A DNA stretch of 64,000 bases from Ursus arctos (lineage: Eukaryota; Chordata; Mammalia; Carnivora; Ursidae). Shown here in pieces: positions 21,690-32,050 of this stretch; within the stretch, counting starts at the first letter, position 1; every line of letters begins with the position of its first letter. The translations under genes were made by a program, and so were the position numbers. Under the pieces are notes generated by a model, which saw only the letters and a list, made by a program, of their open reading frames with translations, made no database searches and was not told the origin of the DNA. The stretch spans positions 38,948,475 to 39,012,474 of the forward strand of contig NW_026622808.1 of NCBI RefSeq assembly GCF_023065955.2, in the 5' to 3' direction.

Positions 21690-22238
21690 AAGGTCTTTAC
21701 TCCCGTGCATTATACAGAAATTATTTTAATATCTAACTCTTGCTTCCCTCAATGAGATTGTAAGTTCCTTGAAGCCAGAAGACAAATGTGACAACCCACT
21801 GATAAAGTTAACACTTTTTGCCAAAATCAAGACTAGGATAGCTGACAAATCATTTTATAACAATACCAAAGAGAAAAAAGTAGGAAAATGTTAAGGATGT
21901 TTCACAGGTGAGCCTTTGGAAACTGATGGCATAAGGAGTCAGAGGTCTCATGAGTATCCAGAGCTACCTCCAGAAGTTCCATTTGTCTGACTGTCCTATC
22001 TTGAGATTCCCCCACCACCTGCACTTGAACAACCCAGGAAAACCCCTACTCAAGCTCCAGGCTGGAGGTTTAATTAGAATTGTGAACGATTTCCCACTTA
22101 TCACTTGTGACACCAACAAGCCTACTTTTATTCTTAAAAAAAAAAAAAAAAGATATTACTCCAGATACACAAACTCTGACCACATTTGGATAGGGTAATT
22201 TGTTTTGAAGTGTGTTTTCAAGTTTTTTTAAACCTGTA
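21690..22238. other. Unassigned; L2-like scrap and a poly(A) run
   Basis: A short L2-like piece ('gagattgtaagttccttgaag') lies near 21755, and an A-run with flanking sequence at 22136-22151. Confidence 0.45.
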
Positions 22239-22239
22239 T

Positions 22240-22548
22240 TTTACCTTGTACACCAGGATAAACTTCATATGGATCAAAGATTTAAATGTAAATATGAAAA
22301 CATAAAAGTGCTAGAAGAAGATGGGCAAGATATCTGACTCAAAGTCCAGAAGAAAACATTAATAGATCTTTTTATCATAAAATATTACAAAATAGAAAAC
22401 CCTGCTATGTGGCAAACAAAATGACAAGGGCATCATGAGCAAAGTCAAAAGGAAAACTGGGGGAAAATATCTGCAAATCATATCAGAAAGCTCTCATCTC
22501 CATAATATGAGACCTCCTAGAAATCAAGAAGCAAAGGACCAATGACCA
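22240..22548 (+). mobile_element. L1M ORF2 C-terminal fragment
   Basis: Matches the end of L1 ORF2 at DNA level: 'atggatcaaagatttaaatg', 'ataaaagtgctagaagaaga', 'gcaaagtcaaaaggaaaact gggggaaaatatctgcaaatc'. It is full of frame breaks and is a dead fragment. Confidence 0.85.
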
Positions 22549-22624
22549 TCTCTGTATGACTGTGTGTCTGACTAGTGTGAAAACATTCATGAGGAGCAAA
22601 GCCACTTACCATGCATGAATGTTT

Positions 22625-22862
22625 TAAGGGCTAGTAGAGTGAGTTAAGGACTTGGTGGCCGAGGTTCAAACCCCAGCTCTGCCACTTTCTAGTCTGTGAC
22701 TTGGGCATGCTAGTTTACCTGTGTGCGCCTCATTTTTCTCATCTGTAAAAGGGGATTATAATAGCACCCACCTTGCAGTGCCATTCCAAGGATCAAACAC
22801 GTTGTGAATGTGCTCAGCGACAGTCACATAGTAAGAGCTCAATAAATGTGTGCTGTTAGTAT
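22625..22862 (+). mobile_element. MIR SINE, near full length
   Basis: 'gaggttcaaaccccagctctgc', 'tcatctgtaaaaggggatta', 'agtaagagctcaataaatgtg' in order along the MIR consensus. Confidence 0.9.
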
Positions 22863-22984
22863 TCCAGTAGAGATTTTAAAATTAACAACATAAAAAATAA
22901 ATAAATAAAATTAAGAACATAACCTAACCTGGAGATCTCAGATGTAAGGTCCATGTAAAGTAACAAAACATCAACACAGTATAT

Positions 22985-23170
22985 AACTTAGTAAGATCCT
23001 GTGTTACAAATACAGTTGTGTTTATTACTATCTCCCCCTTTTCAGATGAAGACACTGAGACTCAGAGGGGTTAAATGACTTGCTTCAGGCGGCAGATACC
23101 AAGTGATAAAACTAAGGTTTAGCTCCAGCTCTGATTGGCTTTGAAAGCTGGGTGTTTGTTTTGCTATGCC
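22985..23170 (-). mobile_element. MIR SINE
   Basis: 'ccttttcagatgaagacact gagactcagaggggttaaatg acttgcttcagg' is the reverse MIR core. Confidence 0.85.
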
Positions 23171-23382
23171 ATTCTGTTTCTCTATAATTTAAAGCTAAGA
23201 AACAAGCTGTCTAACTAAGCAGTTGCAGGAAACGATATCAGGAGCCCCCGAAGTTCTAAAGATCCCAGCCCTCGGGGAAAGGAATGGACTCTGGCCCAGA
23301 AGTAAAACTTGCCATCTGTGGGAGCTTGCTTCTGAGTGGGAGGGAGAAAGATCTGGGTTTTAGCAGATCTTACCACATGTTG

Positions 23383-23979
23383 CTACTGATTGTTCTTCTG
23401 ATTGCTCAAAAAGGTTGATGAGATCCCTTCTGTGGTTATGGGTGGAGGGGAACACATACATCTATGTCTTTGGGACAGCCTTTCATAGGGCACAACTTTT
23501 ATGGGGCACAGTTCGTCTAGGCTCCAGGTGAGTCTAAAACCAGGTGCTTTTCTCACCTCCCAGAAGCTGGTCCCCTGGTTCCAGCAGCCTGCCCATCTGA
23601 TATGTGACTGGGACAACAATGCCCCCATATTTGGCTCAGGTTGTTCAAAGCTCATAGCTGGAACACTCAGAAAGTTCTTGCTACCTCTGAGGCCCTCCAG
23701 CTGAAATGAGGGTCTATGAGATGCCCTTCCCAGCCTCCCTGTAAGAAGTAATGCCATCTCAATGACAAGCCTGCCAAGCCCCACATAGACATGGCTTTTC
23801 AGAGCAGGCACAGAACTCCGACACTCTTTTCTGTGGAAATCCCAGTCCATTTTTGCTGCCTTTTCATCTTTGGAATGCTGATTGAAAAGCCTGCAGCTAA
23901 AATGTTCTAACAAACAGTGGGGCTGTCTTGGCTCTCTCAAACGGCAGCATTTCAGAGGTCGAGGAGAGAGCCCTCCCAT
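23383..23979 (-). other. Longest open frame of the window, function unknown (probably chance)
   Basis: An ATG at 23979 opens 198 codons on the minus strand (an in-frame TTG lies 12 bases further upstream), ending ...FLSNQKNNQ at 23383. I recognise no domain, signal peptide or membrane segment. It is not in a repeat I can identify. The ATG context (GCTGATGG) is moderate: G at +4 but no purine at -3. Splice sites in a gene context are not evident. One open frame of this size is about what chance gives in 64 kb, so coding status is unproven. Confidence 0.15.
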
Positions 23980-24041
23980 CAGCGTCAACAATCAATGGGT
24001 TACATAAAGAAGGATTTGTCTTTTGGTTTTTGGTTTTTGTT

Positions 24042-24243
24042 TTCTTTTTCTTAAAGATTTTATTTGTTCATTTGTCAGAGAGAGAGAGAGAGAGGGAGTG
24101 CACAAGCAGGAGGAGCTGCAGGCAGAGGGAGAAGTAGGCTCCCTGCTGACCAAGACCCCAATGTGGGACTCGAACCCAGGACCCCGGGATCATGACCTGA
24201 GCTGACGGCAGATGCTTAACCAAATGAGCTGCCCAGGTGTCCT
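24042..24243 (-). mobile_element. Carnivore tRNA-Lys SINE (older type)
   Basis: Minus orientation; ttaaagattttatttgttc tail, (GA)n, 'gtgcacaagcaggaggagc' body and head 'gagctgcccaggtgtcctgg'. More diverged than the arctoid-type copies. Confidence 0.92.
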
Positions 24244-24524
24244 GGGGCACTTTCTGTTTAGATGAAATTTCAAAGCTAAAAATGGTGTAAGAATCATGTT
24301 AACCCCATCTACATTTCACCCCAACTCCATTATGTCTGTTTTTCCTTTTCTCATGTGTGTGTCTTCTCTCCCAGTGATCATGTATAACTTGAATTGTATA
24401 CAAACACATTTTTAAGAAGGATTTGTTTTTGACCTCTAAGGATGATATCTGAATGCAAGGATTTTAGCAATATTCACCAAATCTACCAAATAGATCATCT
24501 GCCAGCCTCCAAATAATACCAACA

Positions 24525-24745
24525 GTGTTTAGGGTTTATTATCTGCTAAGTACATTATGGTACTCTACAATGTCCCAGAAGAAAGGTACTATGATCCCCC
24601 CATTTTACAGGGAAGGTAACTGAAACACAGAGAGGATGTGTAATTTGCCCACCGTCACAGAGTTTCTAAGTGGCATAGCTGGGGCTTGAACCCAAGCAAT
24701 GGCGGCTTGAGTCTATACTCTTAACCATAACGCTACACCGTTCCT
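24525..24745 (-). mobile_element. MIR SINE, near full length
   Basis: 'ccattttacagggaaggtaac tgaaacacagagaggatgtg' through 'tcttaaccataacgctacac' in reverse MIR order. Confidence 0.88.
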
Positions 24746-24751
24746 CAAGAT

Positions 24752-24822
24752 GATAACGGTGGTGGTGATGGTGGAGGAGGAGGTGGGGGTGGTGCTAATG
24801 ACAGTGATGGATGATGATCCAC
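24752..24822. repeat. (GGT/GAT)n imperfect trinucleotide repeat
   Basis: ggtggtggtgatggtgg followed by gga/ggt and gat triplets over about 70 bases. Confidence 0.85.
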
Positions 24823-24889
24823 TGTCCCTGGCCCCATGCTAAACATTTCCCATACATTATCACATGAAGTCTGATCTTCCAGCAAGTTC

Positions 24890-25562
24890 CATTAGTTTCA
24901 CTGCATCCATCTTCTTCTCTCCACCTTGCCTGCCACAGTTGCAGCCCAAGTTGTCTTCCTCTCTCACCTGGACCTTGCAGTAGCCTGCTAACTGCTTTCT
25001 CTGCTGCAAACCTTGTCTATAGAATCCCATCACATTACAGCTACCAGAAGGATCACCTGAATACTTAGATTATAGCACTCACCCTCTAGTGGTTTCCACT
25101 GCACTTAACACAGAAATCCCAGTTCTTTGCCCCAACTGATGAGGCCCCATGGGATCTGGGCCTGCTGACCTGTCAGACCTCATCCTCTCGCTTCTCTCCT
25201 CCTCACCCACAAGGCTGTAGCACAGCCTCCTTTCCTTCCTGACCAAGCAGCCTCATTGCTAGCCAGGATGTTTGTACTGGCTGTTTCCTCTGCCCCCAAA
25301 TCTTTTGCCGGACCGTCTCTTTTTTGTCATTGAGGCATCAGCTGAAAAGACCCCTCCTCAGAGGGGCCTCCCTGAACTCTTAGCTGTAATAGATCTCTAA
25401 CCCCCATCTCTCACCCTGTCCCCCTGCCCAATCACTGCAAGACCAATTTACTGTTATAGACCATCTAGGTTACAACTCTGTCCTTCACATTTGCTGCTGT
25501 ATCATTAGCACCTCAAACAGTGCTTGGCACTGAATGGAGCCCAATAAACATTTACTGATGAA
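24890..25562 (+). mobile_element. L2 LINE 3' region, about 670 bases
   Basis: Shows the L2 order: 'ggaccttgcagtagcctgct aactgctttctctgc', 'tagtggtttccactgcactt', 'gaggcatcagctgaaaagac ccctcctcagaggggcctcc ctgaactc', and 'agcacctcaaacagtgcttg gcactgaatgg...caataaacatttactgatg'. No intact frame remains. Confidence 0.9.
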
Positions 25563-25710
25563 ATAACTGAGCTATCTCACTTACTCTTCTCAAGAACACT
25601 GTTTAAGAAACGAGGCTTTGTAACCTCCAGTGACACACCCAAGGCCATAAATCCAGTAAGTGGCAGTTAATTCCAGAACCCACACTCTTAACCCTCAGGC
25701 AATAATTGGC
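25563..25710 (-). mobile_element. MIR SINE fragment
   Basis: 'ctttgtaacctccagtgaca cacccaaggccataaatcca gtaagtggcag' and 'cactcttaaccctcaggc' in reverse MIR order. Confidence 0.7.
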
Positions 25711-25851
25711 TCTGAGACCCTGACTCTTCACCCCATTTCTCTGCATTTCAGTGTCATCCTCACTTTAAGATAAGAAGATGGAAAGATCTTGTCTCTTAAC
25801 TACCTTCTAAGAGTATTTGGAGTTAAGAGCCCATGTTTCTAACCACTAGAC
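25711..25851. other. Unassigned spacer
   Basis: Nothing recognised. Confidence 0.5.
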
Positions 25852-26223
25852 CAGGAGCTGGCAAACTTTCCTGTAAAGGGCAGATAATAATTATTTTAGG
25901 CTCTGTGGGCCATGATGTAGCTACTCCATTCTGTTGATGCAGTACAAAAACACAGACAATAAGTAAAAATGTGGTTGTGTTTCAATAAAACTTTATTTAT
26001 AAAAACAGACAGAAGGCCAAGGGCACCTGGGTGGCTCAGTTGGTTAAGTGATTGACTCTTAGTTTTGGTTGGGTCTCAGGGTCATGAGATTGAGCCCCAT
26101 ATTGGGCTTGTGCTCAGACAGGAGTCTGAAGATTCTCTCCCTCTGCCCCTCCCTCCACACTCAGCCACATGTATGCACTCGCACATGTGGGCACACAGGT
26201 GTGCTCTCTCTCCCTGTCTCTCA

Positions 26224-26255
<32 letters not shown>

Positions 26256-26300
26256 TTTAAAACAGAGAGTAGGCCAGATCTAGCTGCAGTTCGATGATAC
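25852..26300 (+). mobile_element. hAT-Charlie-type MER element split by a SINE
   Basis: Left part 25852-26019 reads 'ggcaaactttcctgtaaagg gcagataataattattttag gctctgtgggcc ... caataaaactttatttataa'. The right part resumes after the SINE with aggccagatctagctgcag. The exact subfamily is not asserted. Confidence 0.8.
26020..26258 (+). mobile_element. Carnivore tRNA-Lys SINE with (AATC)n tail
   Basis: Head gggcacctgggtggctcagt and a tail of about eight AATC/TCAA units (26224-26255). An 18-bp target-site duplication with two mismatches (AAAACAGACAGAAGGCCA / AAAACAGAGAGTAGGCCA) lies at 26002-26019 and 26259-26276, inside the hAT element. Confidence 0.93.
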
Positions 26301-27148
26301 CTGCATTAGACTGCTTGGAAAGAAGTCTGCAGTTTCATCTATCATTCAGTTTGTTTTGTTTTCTCATTTTCACTTACTATAAGGCCTGGTAAATAGACAT
26401 GACGATCTCTTCCCAGAACAGAGTGTGTTTTAGGAAAAGTCTAGGTCTTCTCTATAGTTCCATATTAGCCATCATCATATCCATAGGAACAGAATGGATA
26501 CTCTTCTGGTTTTTTCTGGATCTAACTTAATCTTTGGGTGAGCCTGGTGGCAGGGGATTCTCCAACAGGAAAGAGGATTTTTGTCCAGGCTCAGGGAGGA
26601 GTCAGGACGGTAAATATCTGCTGATGAGTCACTGGGGAATCAAGAACCTTGACATTTCTCCTAAATCAGGAGGTGTAATGATGCTTTTGGTCAAGAAGGG
26701 CCAGTGGAGGCCGTATGGAAAGAGTTTACCAACTAGAGGGCCAGGATCCAGTGGGATCTTAGGAGGAGGGCAGAGGTTTGAGATGGACAAGAAGGCAGCT
26801 CTCCTCAGGCTGAGCTCGCGTGCTCGGGGTATTTTGCATCTGGTATATTTATATATTTATAAGAAATATATGTAAATATACATATATTTTTTAGAAATTC
26901 AAAAAATCATAGCAAATGCTATAGGCAATATATAGTAAATGCTGACATTCCCATCATCCAGAATTAAGAGCTCAATGCTTTGTTAAAGTTGCTTCCAGTA
27001 TTTTCTCTTTATATGCAAAAGAAACAAAACACTACTAACATACCTAACATCTCCTTTTCCTACCACCTCAGTCCCATATCCCACCTCTAGCCACTCCAGT
27101 GGCAACTACTGTTACGGGTTAGGTTGTCTATCTTGCCAGTCCACTTAT
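26301..27148. other. Unassigned; AT-rich tract at 26838-26895
   Basis: No gene recognised. Sequence at 26900-27148 has an L1-3'-UTR feel but is too diverged to assign firmly. Confidence 0.45.
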
Positions 27149-27149
27149 C

Positions 27150-28000
27150 AATACAAATTTTTTTTTACTGAGATAAAATTCATTATTTTAACTCATTTAA
27201 AATATACAACTCAGTGTTAGTACTCAGATTAGTATACTCAGATTAGTATATTAACAATATTATGCAACCACCACAATATAATTCCAGAAAATTTCTAACA
27301 TCCACCCCAAAAAAAGCCCCAAATCTCCTCTCCTCCCAGTCCCTGGCAACCACTAAGCTTCTGTCTTTATGGATTTGCCTGTGCTGGTCATTTCATATAA
27401 ATGAGATCATGGTTTATGTCATCTTCTTCCTGTATCTGGCTTTTTGGACTTAGCATAGTGTTTCTGAGGTTCATCCATGTTGGAGCATGTATCAGGATAC
27501 ACTCCTTTTCCTGGTTGAATAATAGTCCATTGTTTGGATACATCACATTTTCTCTGTCCATTCATCACTTGATGGAAATTTGAGTTGTTTACAGTTTTTG
27601 GCTATTACGAATAAAGCTGCTATGAACATTTGTGTACAAGTATTTGAGTCCACGTTTTCAATTCTTTGGGGTATATACCTAAGAGTGAAATTACTGAGTC
27701 CTATGTTAGGTCTGTATTTAACTTTCTGGGGAACTGCCACTTACAGTGACTGTACCATTTTACATTCCCACCACCAGTGCATGAGGGTTCCATTTTTCCA
27801 CATCCTTCCCAACACCTGTATTTTCAATTTTTTTCCTTTTTTATGATAGCCATCCTAGTAGGCATGTAGTAGTATATGATTGTGGTTTTGATTTGCATTT
27901 CCCTAATGACAACTGATACTGAGCACTTTTTCATGTGCCTATTGGCTATTTGTATACCTTCTTTGAAGACAATTTATCACTTTTTACCAGTGTATATATT
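27150..28000 (-). mobile_element. L1M LINE 3' end (about 850 bases)
   Basis: The plus strand carries the antisense L1 3' pattern: 'ggatttgcctgtgctggtca', 'ggttcatccatgttggagca', 'gaataatagtccattg', 'aataaagctgctatgaacat', 'acattcccaccaccagtgca' and 'tttgatttgcatttccctaa'. The right end reaches into ORF2. Frames are broken. A perfect 14-bp tandem duplication (tactcagattagta) sits near its 3' end at 27221-27248. Confidence 0.92.
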
Positions 28001-28560
28001 CCAGGCACCCAAAATATTGGGTAGCATTAGTTTGTGAGTGTAAATCTAAATATTTTCCCTACTTAGTATTGTTTTTGAGCTCCCTCATGTTGTTTTATAT
28101 AGATCTAGTTAAAAGCTTAACTGTATCTAGCATCCCTTACACTGTATTTTATCTGTTCTCTTATTTATGGATAGTTTGCTTTTCTTCGTTTTCTTTTCTT
28201 TTCTTTTTTTTTTTTTCCCCTGTTACAAAAACCATTGCCTTTCATTTCCCTGACACACTTCCTTCTGCATTCCTGAGATTGGTTCTCCGAAGCTCAAACA
28301 TGTATAAAGCAAGATCACAGGATATGCACATTTACAACCTCACCAGATGTTCAGGTTCTTTTTAAACATACATTTGGAAATGCAAATGCAAGTTTGGATC
28401 ACACTTCAGGAGACTCCTCAGCCTCCCGTGTAATTCGCACCTGCACATTGGCCAAGCTGGATAGCTGTTCAATTTTTCTAAATATTCAATGTTCTTCAGG
28501 CCATCACAAGCATTCTGACCGGGAGGTAGTCTAATGAAGTGATTCTTCTGCCTCGTATCT
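28001..28560. other. Unassigned sequence
   Basis: AT-rich with a T/C-rich run at 28190-28218; nothing recognised. Confidence 0.45.
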
Positions 28561-28564
28561 GTCA

Positions 28565-28735
28565 GACCAGTGGCTTCCAGGATGTGGTCCTGGGAGCAGC
28601 AGCATAAGCATCACCCGGGAACTTGTTAGGAAAGCAGATTCTTAGACCTCCTTCCAGACCTGAGTCAGAAGCTCTGCAAGGCCTCAGTGGGGTGCTGACT
28701 GATGTTAAAATGGGAGAACCACTGTATTAAGCTTT
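28565..28735 (+). mobile_element. MER5A-like hAT element
   Basis: 'ccagtggcttccaggatgtg gtcctgggagcagcagcata agcatcacccgggaacttgt taggaaagcagattctta' through 'gggagaaccactg' covers nearly the full short element including both terminal repeats. Confidence 0.88.
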
Positions 28736-28859
28736 CCCATTTTACAACTGAGAAGCAGAGGAAAAGGACCAATCACCTAATTGTGATGCTAAAGTCAACA
28801 GGCGACGAAAGGAGGGAGCACTTTATACTACAGAGTCTATGGACCAGAGGGTGAGAGCC

Positions 28860-28998
28860 TGGGACAGTGGCACAGGATGGGGCCTCAGGACCAGAGAGAG
28901 CAGTGTTCAAGTCCTCGTCCTGAAGGACTGGAATCCCTGGCAAGACGCTCAACCTCCCTGGGTCTTACCCCACAGGGTTTGTGAGGGTTAAAACAGAT
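28860..28998 (+). mobile_element. MIR-like fragment
   Basis: 'gttcaagtcctcgtcctgaa ... aagacgctcaacctccctggg' and 'ggtttgtgagggttaaaac' fit a degenerate MIR. Confidence 0.5.
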
Positions 28999-29238
28999 GT
29001 TACACAAAAAGTCCTAAGTTGTGTAATTCCACTTATAGGCAAACCCACAGATAGAAAGTAGATCAATGCTTGATTCCTATGGGCTGGGGAGAGGGTGAGA
29101 GGAAGTGACTGCTTAACAGGTATGGGGTTTCTCTTTAGAGCGAGGAAAATGTTTTGGAACTAGATAGAAGCAAGGGTTTCACTAACATTGTGAGTGTATT
29201 AAATGCCACAGAATTGTACACTTAATTTATTTTTTTAG

Positions 29239-29335
29239 AGTGTGCCCGCGAACTGGCTACACATCCAAACCACCCAGGGAACTTATCAGAAACGCAGATT
29301 CCCAGTCTCACTTATTATTACTGCAAAATCGCTCT
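29239..29335 (+). mobile_element. MER5A-like fragment inside the L1M
   Basis: 'actggctacacatccaaacc acccagggaacttatcagaa acgcagattcccagtctcac' matches the left part of MER5A; the rest is missing. Confidence 0.6.
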
Positions 29336-29357
29336 CCGGAGTTACAGAAACCACATT

Positions 29358-29461
29358 TTATTTGAGTTTTTAAATGATTTCTACACCCAATATGGGGCTT
29401 GAACTCATGACCCTGAGGTAAGAGCCACAAGCTCTACCAACTGAGCCATCCAGGTGCCCAT
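29358..29461 (-). mobile_element. Truncated carnivore SINE
   Basis: 'tttatttgagtttttaaatg' tail then 'caatatggggcttgaactca tgaccctgagg' and head 'ctgagccatccaggtgccca'. The middle is short, so this is a compact older-type copy. Confidence 0.8.
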
Positions 29462-29559
29462 ATAGGCTTTAAAATAGCTAATTTTATGTTATATGAAGTT
29501 TACCTGAATTAAATAAAAAGGGAGATGTTACATGGGAAAATGCTCCACACAGCACTGGG

Positions 29560-29955
29560 CTATCATTATCACAAAAAGTTGAGTTTATAAGTAAGAAAAA
29601 CTGGAAGCAGGCTAATATGTCCAAGAATAGTGGATTAATTAAATAAAGTTAGGTCCCAGTTGAACAATTTGGTATTATATAGATATTAATAAGAATAATA
29701 AGGTACAGATATGTATGAACAAGAACAATGTTCATGTGTAAGAACAAGAAAGCCACAAAACACCATCTGCACATCATGTCCCCCTGTTTGCGTGTGCACG
29801 TAATTACACATTCAGGAGAGCTGTATGCCAAAATATGGAGAGTGACTCTGGGTAGTACGATCATGACAAAATCATCTTTCTTTAAGTTTGTCTTTATTTT
29901 GTAATTTTCCACAACACCCATGTAATACTAGTATAATAAAGAAATAAAATTTGTA
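29560..29955 (+). mobile_element. Old L1-type 3' end fragment
   Basis: 'aactggaagcaggctaatat gtccaagaatagtggattaa ttaaataaagtta' and the end 'gtaattttccacaacaccca tgtaatactagtataataaa' follow the usual old L1 3' order. Confidence 0.65.
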
Positions 29956-31055
29956 AAATAAGTGCATTAGGGTGCTTTTTCCTTAAAGACTAACAGTAGT
30001 GAATCCTTAACTAAAAGTATTTTGAATATAAATTCCCTAAGTTATCAATAGTTCTGCATTTATGATTTTAATATTAGGCTTTCTCAAAACAGATGCATGC
30101 CCATCTTGCATGCATTGAAATGAAACCATTATAAGACAATGCTAAATAGTAAATAAAAGCATTAATTCATAAATAAAAGCATTAATTCAGAGTAAAATGT
30201 AATTCATTGTTTAATTAATTGCTATTTCCACTTCCAAAGGCCTAAGCGCATAGAAAGACCATATTGCTCCCTTGAAAGAACTACTGAGCCTTTAGCAGAA
30301 AGGCTTAAACACACACCCCTCTCCCCGCTTTTCGCACAGACAGAAGAGGACCTGTAAGGTCCAGAGAGCCCAGGCCGGATGGCTAAAATAGGGCCTGATA
30401 AAGTGCCCTGTGGCTGAGTCACCCCCTCAGTTCACTCTTGACCTCCAGGAAAAAGAGAGTAAAGAGGCTGAATCATGCACCTCCACAGGGACTTCCTGTG
30501 CGAGAAAGATTTCTCATACGGAGAAGGAATGACTTAACCCTGGGTTTCCTCAATTTCCCCAAAGAGAGAAAAATCACTTCTCTTAGGAAAACTGCTGGTG
30601 TTTAGTGTGAGAGTTTCTGCAGCAAAAATTCCCTCTTGACACAGTTCAGCAGGCAAAGGTATCATGTTTGCATCTGATTAGTGTAAGCCATTTTACTACT
30701 TTTCCTTGCCTCCAACCCCCACCCCCCATCTTCCAATCCCCCACGCTTAAAAGTCCACTCCTCGTGACTGCATACAGTTAGCAATTTTAGGAAGAAATAG
30801 ATTGAAAACCAGATGCTTGTTTTTGATCAATAGTTGATGAAGAGCTTCTAAAGGAATAAAGGCCATCTACTATTCCCTTTAAGGAAAGAAGACTTCTTTA
30901 GGATGGGATTTTTTTTAGGATTCCTTCATACTTTTTTGCATGCAGAAATGTTACACTACCGTCAATCTATTACTATTTGGGGGGTGGTGAGGAGACAGTT
31001 GACATTTTTAATTAAGAGAGAGTTCTGAAACATTCTAAATCCCACCACGGGATTA
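29956..31055. other. Unassigned; 20-bp tandem duplication at 30150-30189
   Basis: No gene recognised. TAAATAAAAGCATTAATTCA occurs twice head to tail without a mismatch. Confidence 0.5.
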
Positions 31056-31059
31056 CTCT

Positions 31060-31155
31060 CATGAACTGTGTCACACATTCATTTAGTGATTCATTCACTC
31101 ACTCACCCAGAGTCCCTACGTGGGCCCGACAAAATCTTGTGCCTGGAGAGGCAAA
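31060..31155 (-). mobile_element. L2 3' end scrap
   Basis: 'ttcatttagtgattcattca ctcactcaccc' on the plus strand resembles the reverse of the L2 terminal repeat. Confidence 0.45.
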
Positions 31156-31534
31156 CGGGATTTCAACCTATACCCTGCTCACCTGGAACTTTTGCTTCTT
31201 ATTTCGTCCTATTCTGAATGATCCACACTGGTTCTGAAGATACTTATGAAAGACAACCCGATGAGACAAGACCAACGATTAGTCTAAATTACATCGTTTT
31301 TATTTCACTCTCTCCCTGATGGCCCATCCTCCAAATATTCCGCATGAACTCGTGCTTTCAGAGATGCAGGGTCTGCAGAAAGTATGATTTATTTGATAAA
31401 CAAATGATTTCCTAAAGAAAGTGAAGAGTCAGGATCAGAATCAGAATGTTCAGAAAATTTATTTTGAGCTTTTGAAAAAGAATGGCACTAAATTGTTGAT
31501 TAAAAAGAACAGTGATGACGTGGTGAAGGGAACT

Positions 31535-31765
31535 GAGAGATACAGGCTTCCAGTTATAGAATGAACAAGTCACAGGGATAAAGGTACAGCATAGGGGAAT
31601 ATAGTCAATGCTATGTAATAGTTTTGTATGGTGACAGATGGTAGCTACACTTCGGGCGGGCATAGCATAATGTATACACTTGCTGAATCACTATTTTGTA
31701 CACCTGGAACTAATGTGATATGGTGTATCAATGATATGTCCGTAAAATAAATAAATAAATACTTA
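31535..31765 (+). mobile_element. L1M 3' UTR fragment
   Basis: 'ggcttccagttatagaatga acaagtcacagggataaagg tacagca...gggaatatagtcaatg' and 'tgtacacctggaactaatgt gatatggtgtatcaatgata' follow the L1MA/L1M 3' UTR in sense orientation, ending in an (AAAT)n tail. Confidence 0.88.
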
Positions 31766-31980
31766 AAAATTAAAAATTAAAAACATTTTGAAATACAAAT
31801 AACAATAATAAAAAAAGAATGCTGATGCCTATCACATCAGTCTTAATTAGACTATCTAATCAAGAGACTTTATTTAAAAGGAAGGAGAGGAAGCAAGCAA
31901 CGAATCCATTTTCTTACTCTGCTACTATACTGAGAGAAGAGTATAGCCTCTTACTATGCTACTACACCCAGAGAAGAGGG
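31766..31980. repeat. Imperfect tandem duplication, about 30-bp unit
   Basis: The segment cttactctgctactatactg... (31913-31942) recurs as cttactatgctactacaccc... (31950-31979) with a 37-base period and a few mismatches. The flanking sequence 31766-31912 is not assigned. Confidence 0.7.
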
Positions 31981-32050
31981 TCCTGGGGGATCAAACCCTT
32001 GCCTCCTGGTCCAGCATTAGCACCACAATCCCACCAGCTGAGCTAACAGG
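31981..32050 (-). pseudogene. tRNA-Ile-like pseudogene
   Basis: Read on the minus strand the sequence has an A-box-like 'TTAGCTCAGCTGG', an anticodon-arm segment 'GTGGTGCTAAT' (matching tRNA-Ile with anticodon AAT) and a B-box-like 'GGTTTGATCC'. The D-stem partner (GGGATT instead of an AGAGC-like strand) and the T-stem are broken, and the acceptor strands pair poorly, so a functional tRNA is unlikely. No A-tail is visible. Confidence 0.6.

Larger units (their letters stand above)
29000..29522 (+). mobile_element. L1M 3' UTR split by later insertions
   Basis: Left part 29000-29238 includes 'gtaattccacttataggcaa' and 'gagtgtattaaatgccacag aattgtacactta'. After about 220 bases of foreign sequence the same 3' UTR resumes at 29463 with 'ctttaaaatagctaatttta tgttatatgaa'. 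In the consensus these two parts are continuous. Confidence 0.75.

Noticed and set aside
23928..24250. Frames over the SINE at 24.0-24.2 kb
   Set aside because: They translate SINE sequence; the Arg-Glu-Arg-Glu runs come from its (GA)n.
27401..27846. Plus-strand frames of 60-88 codons
   Set aside because: They lie on the antisense strand of an L1 3' end.
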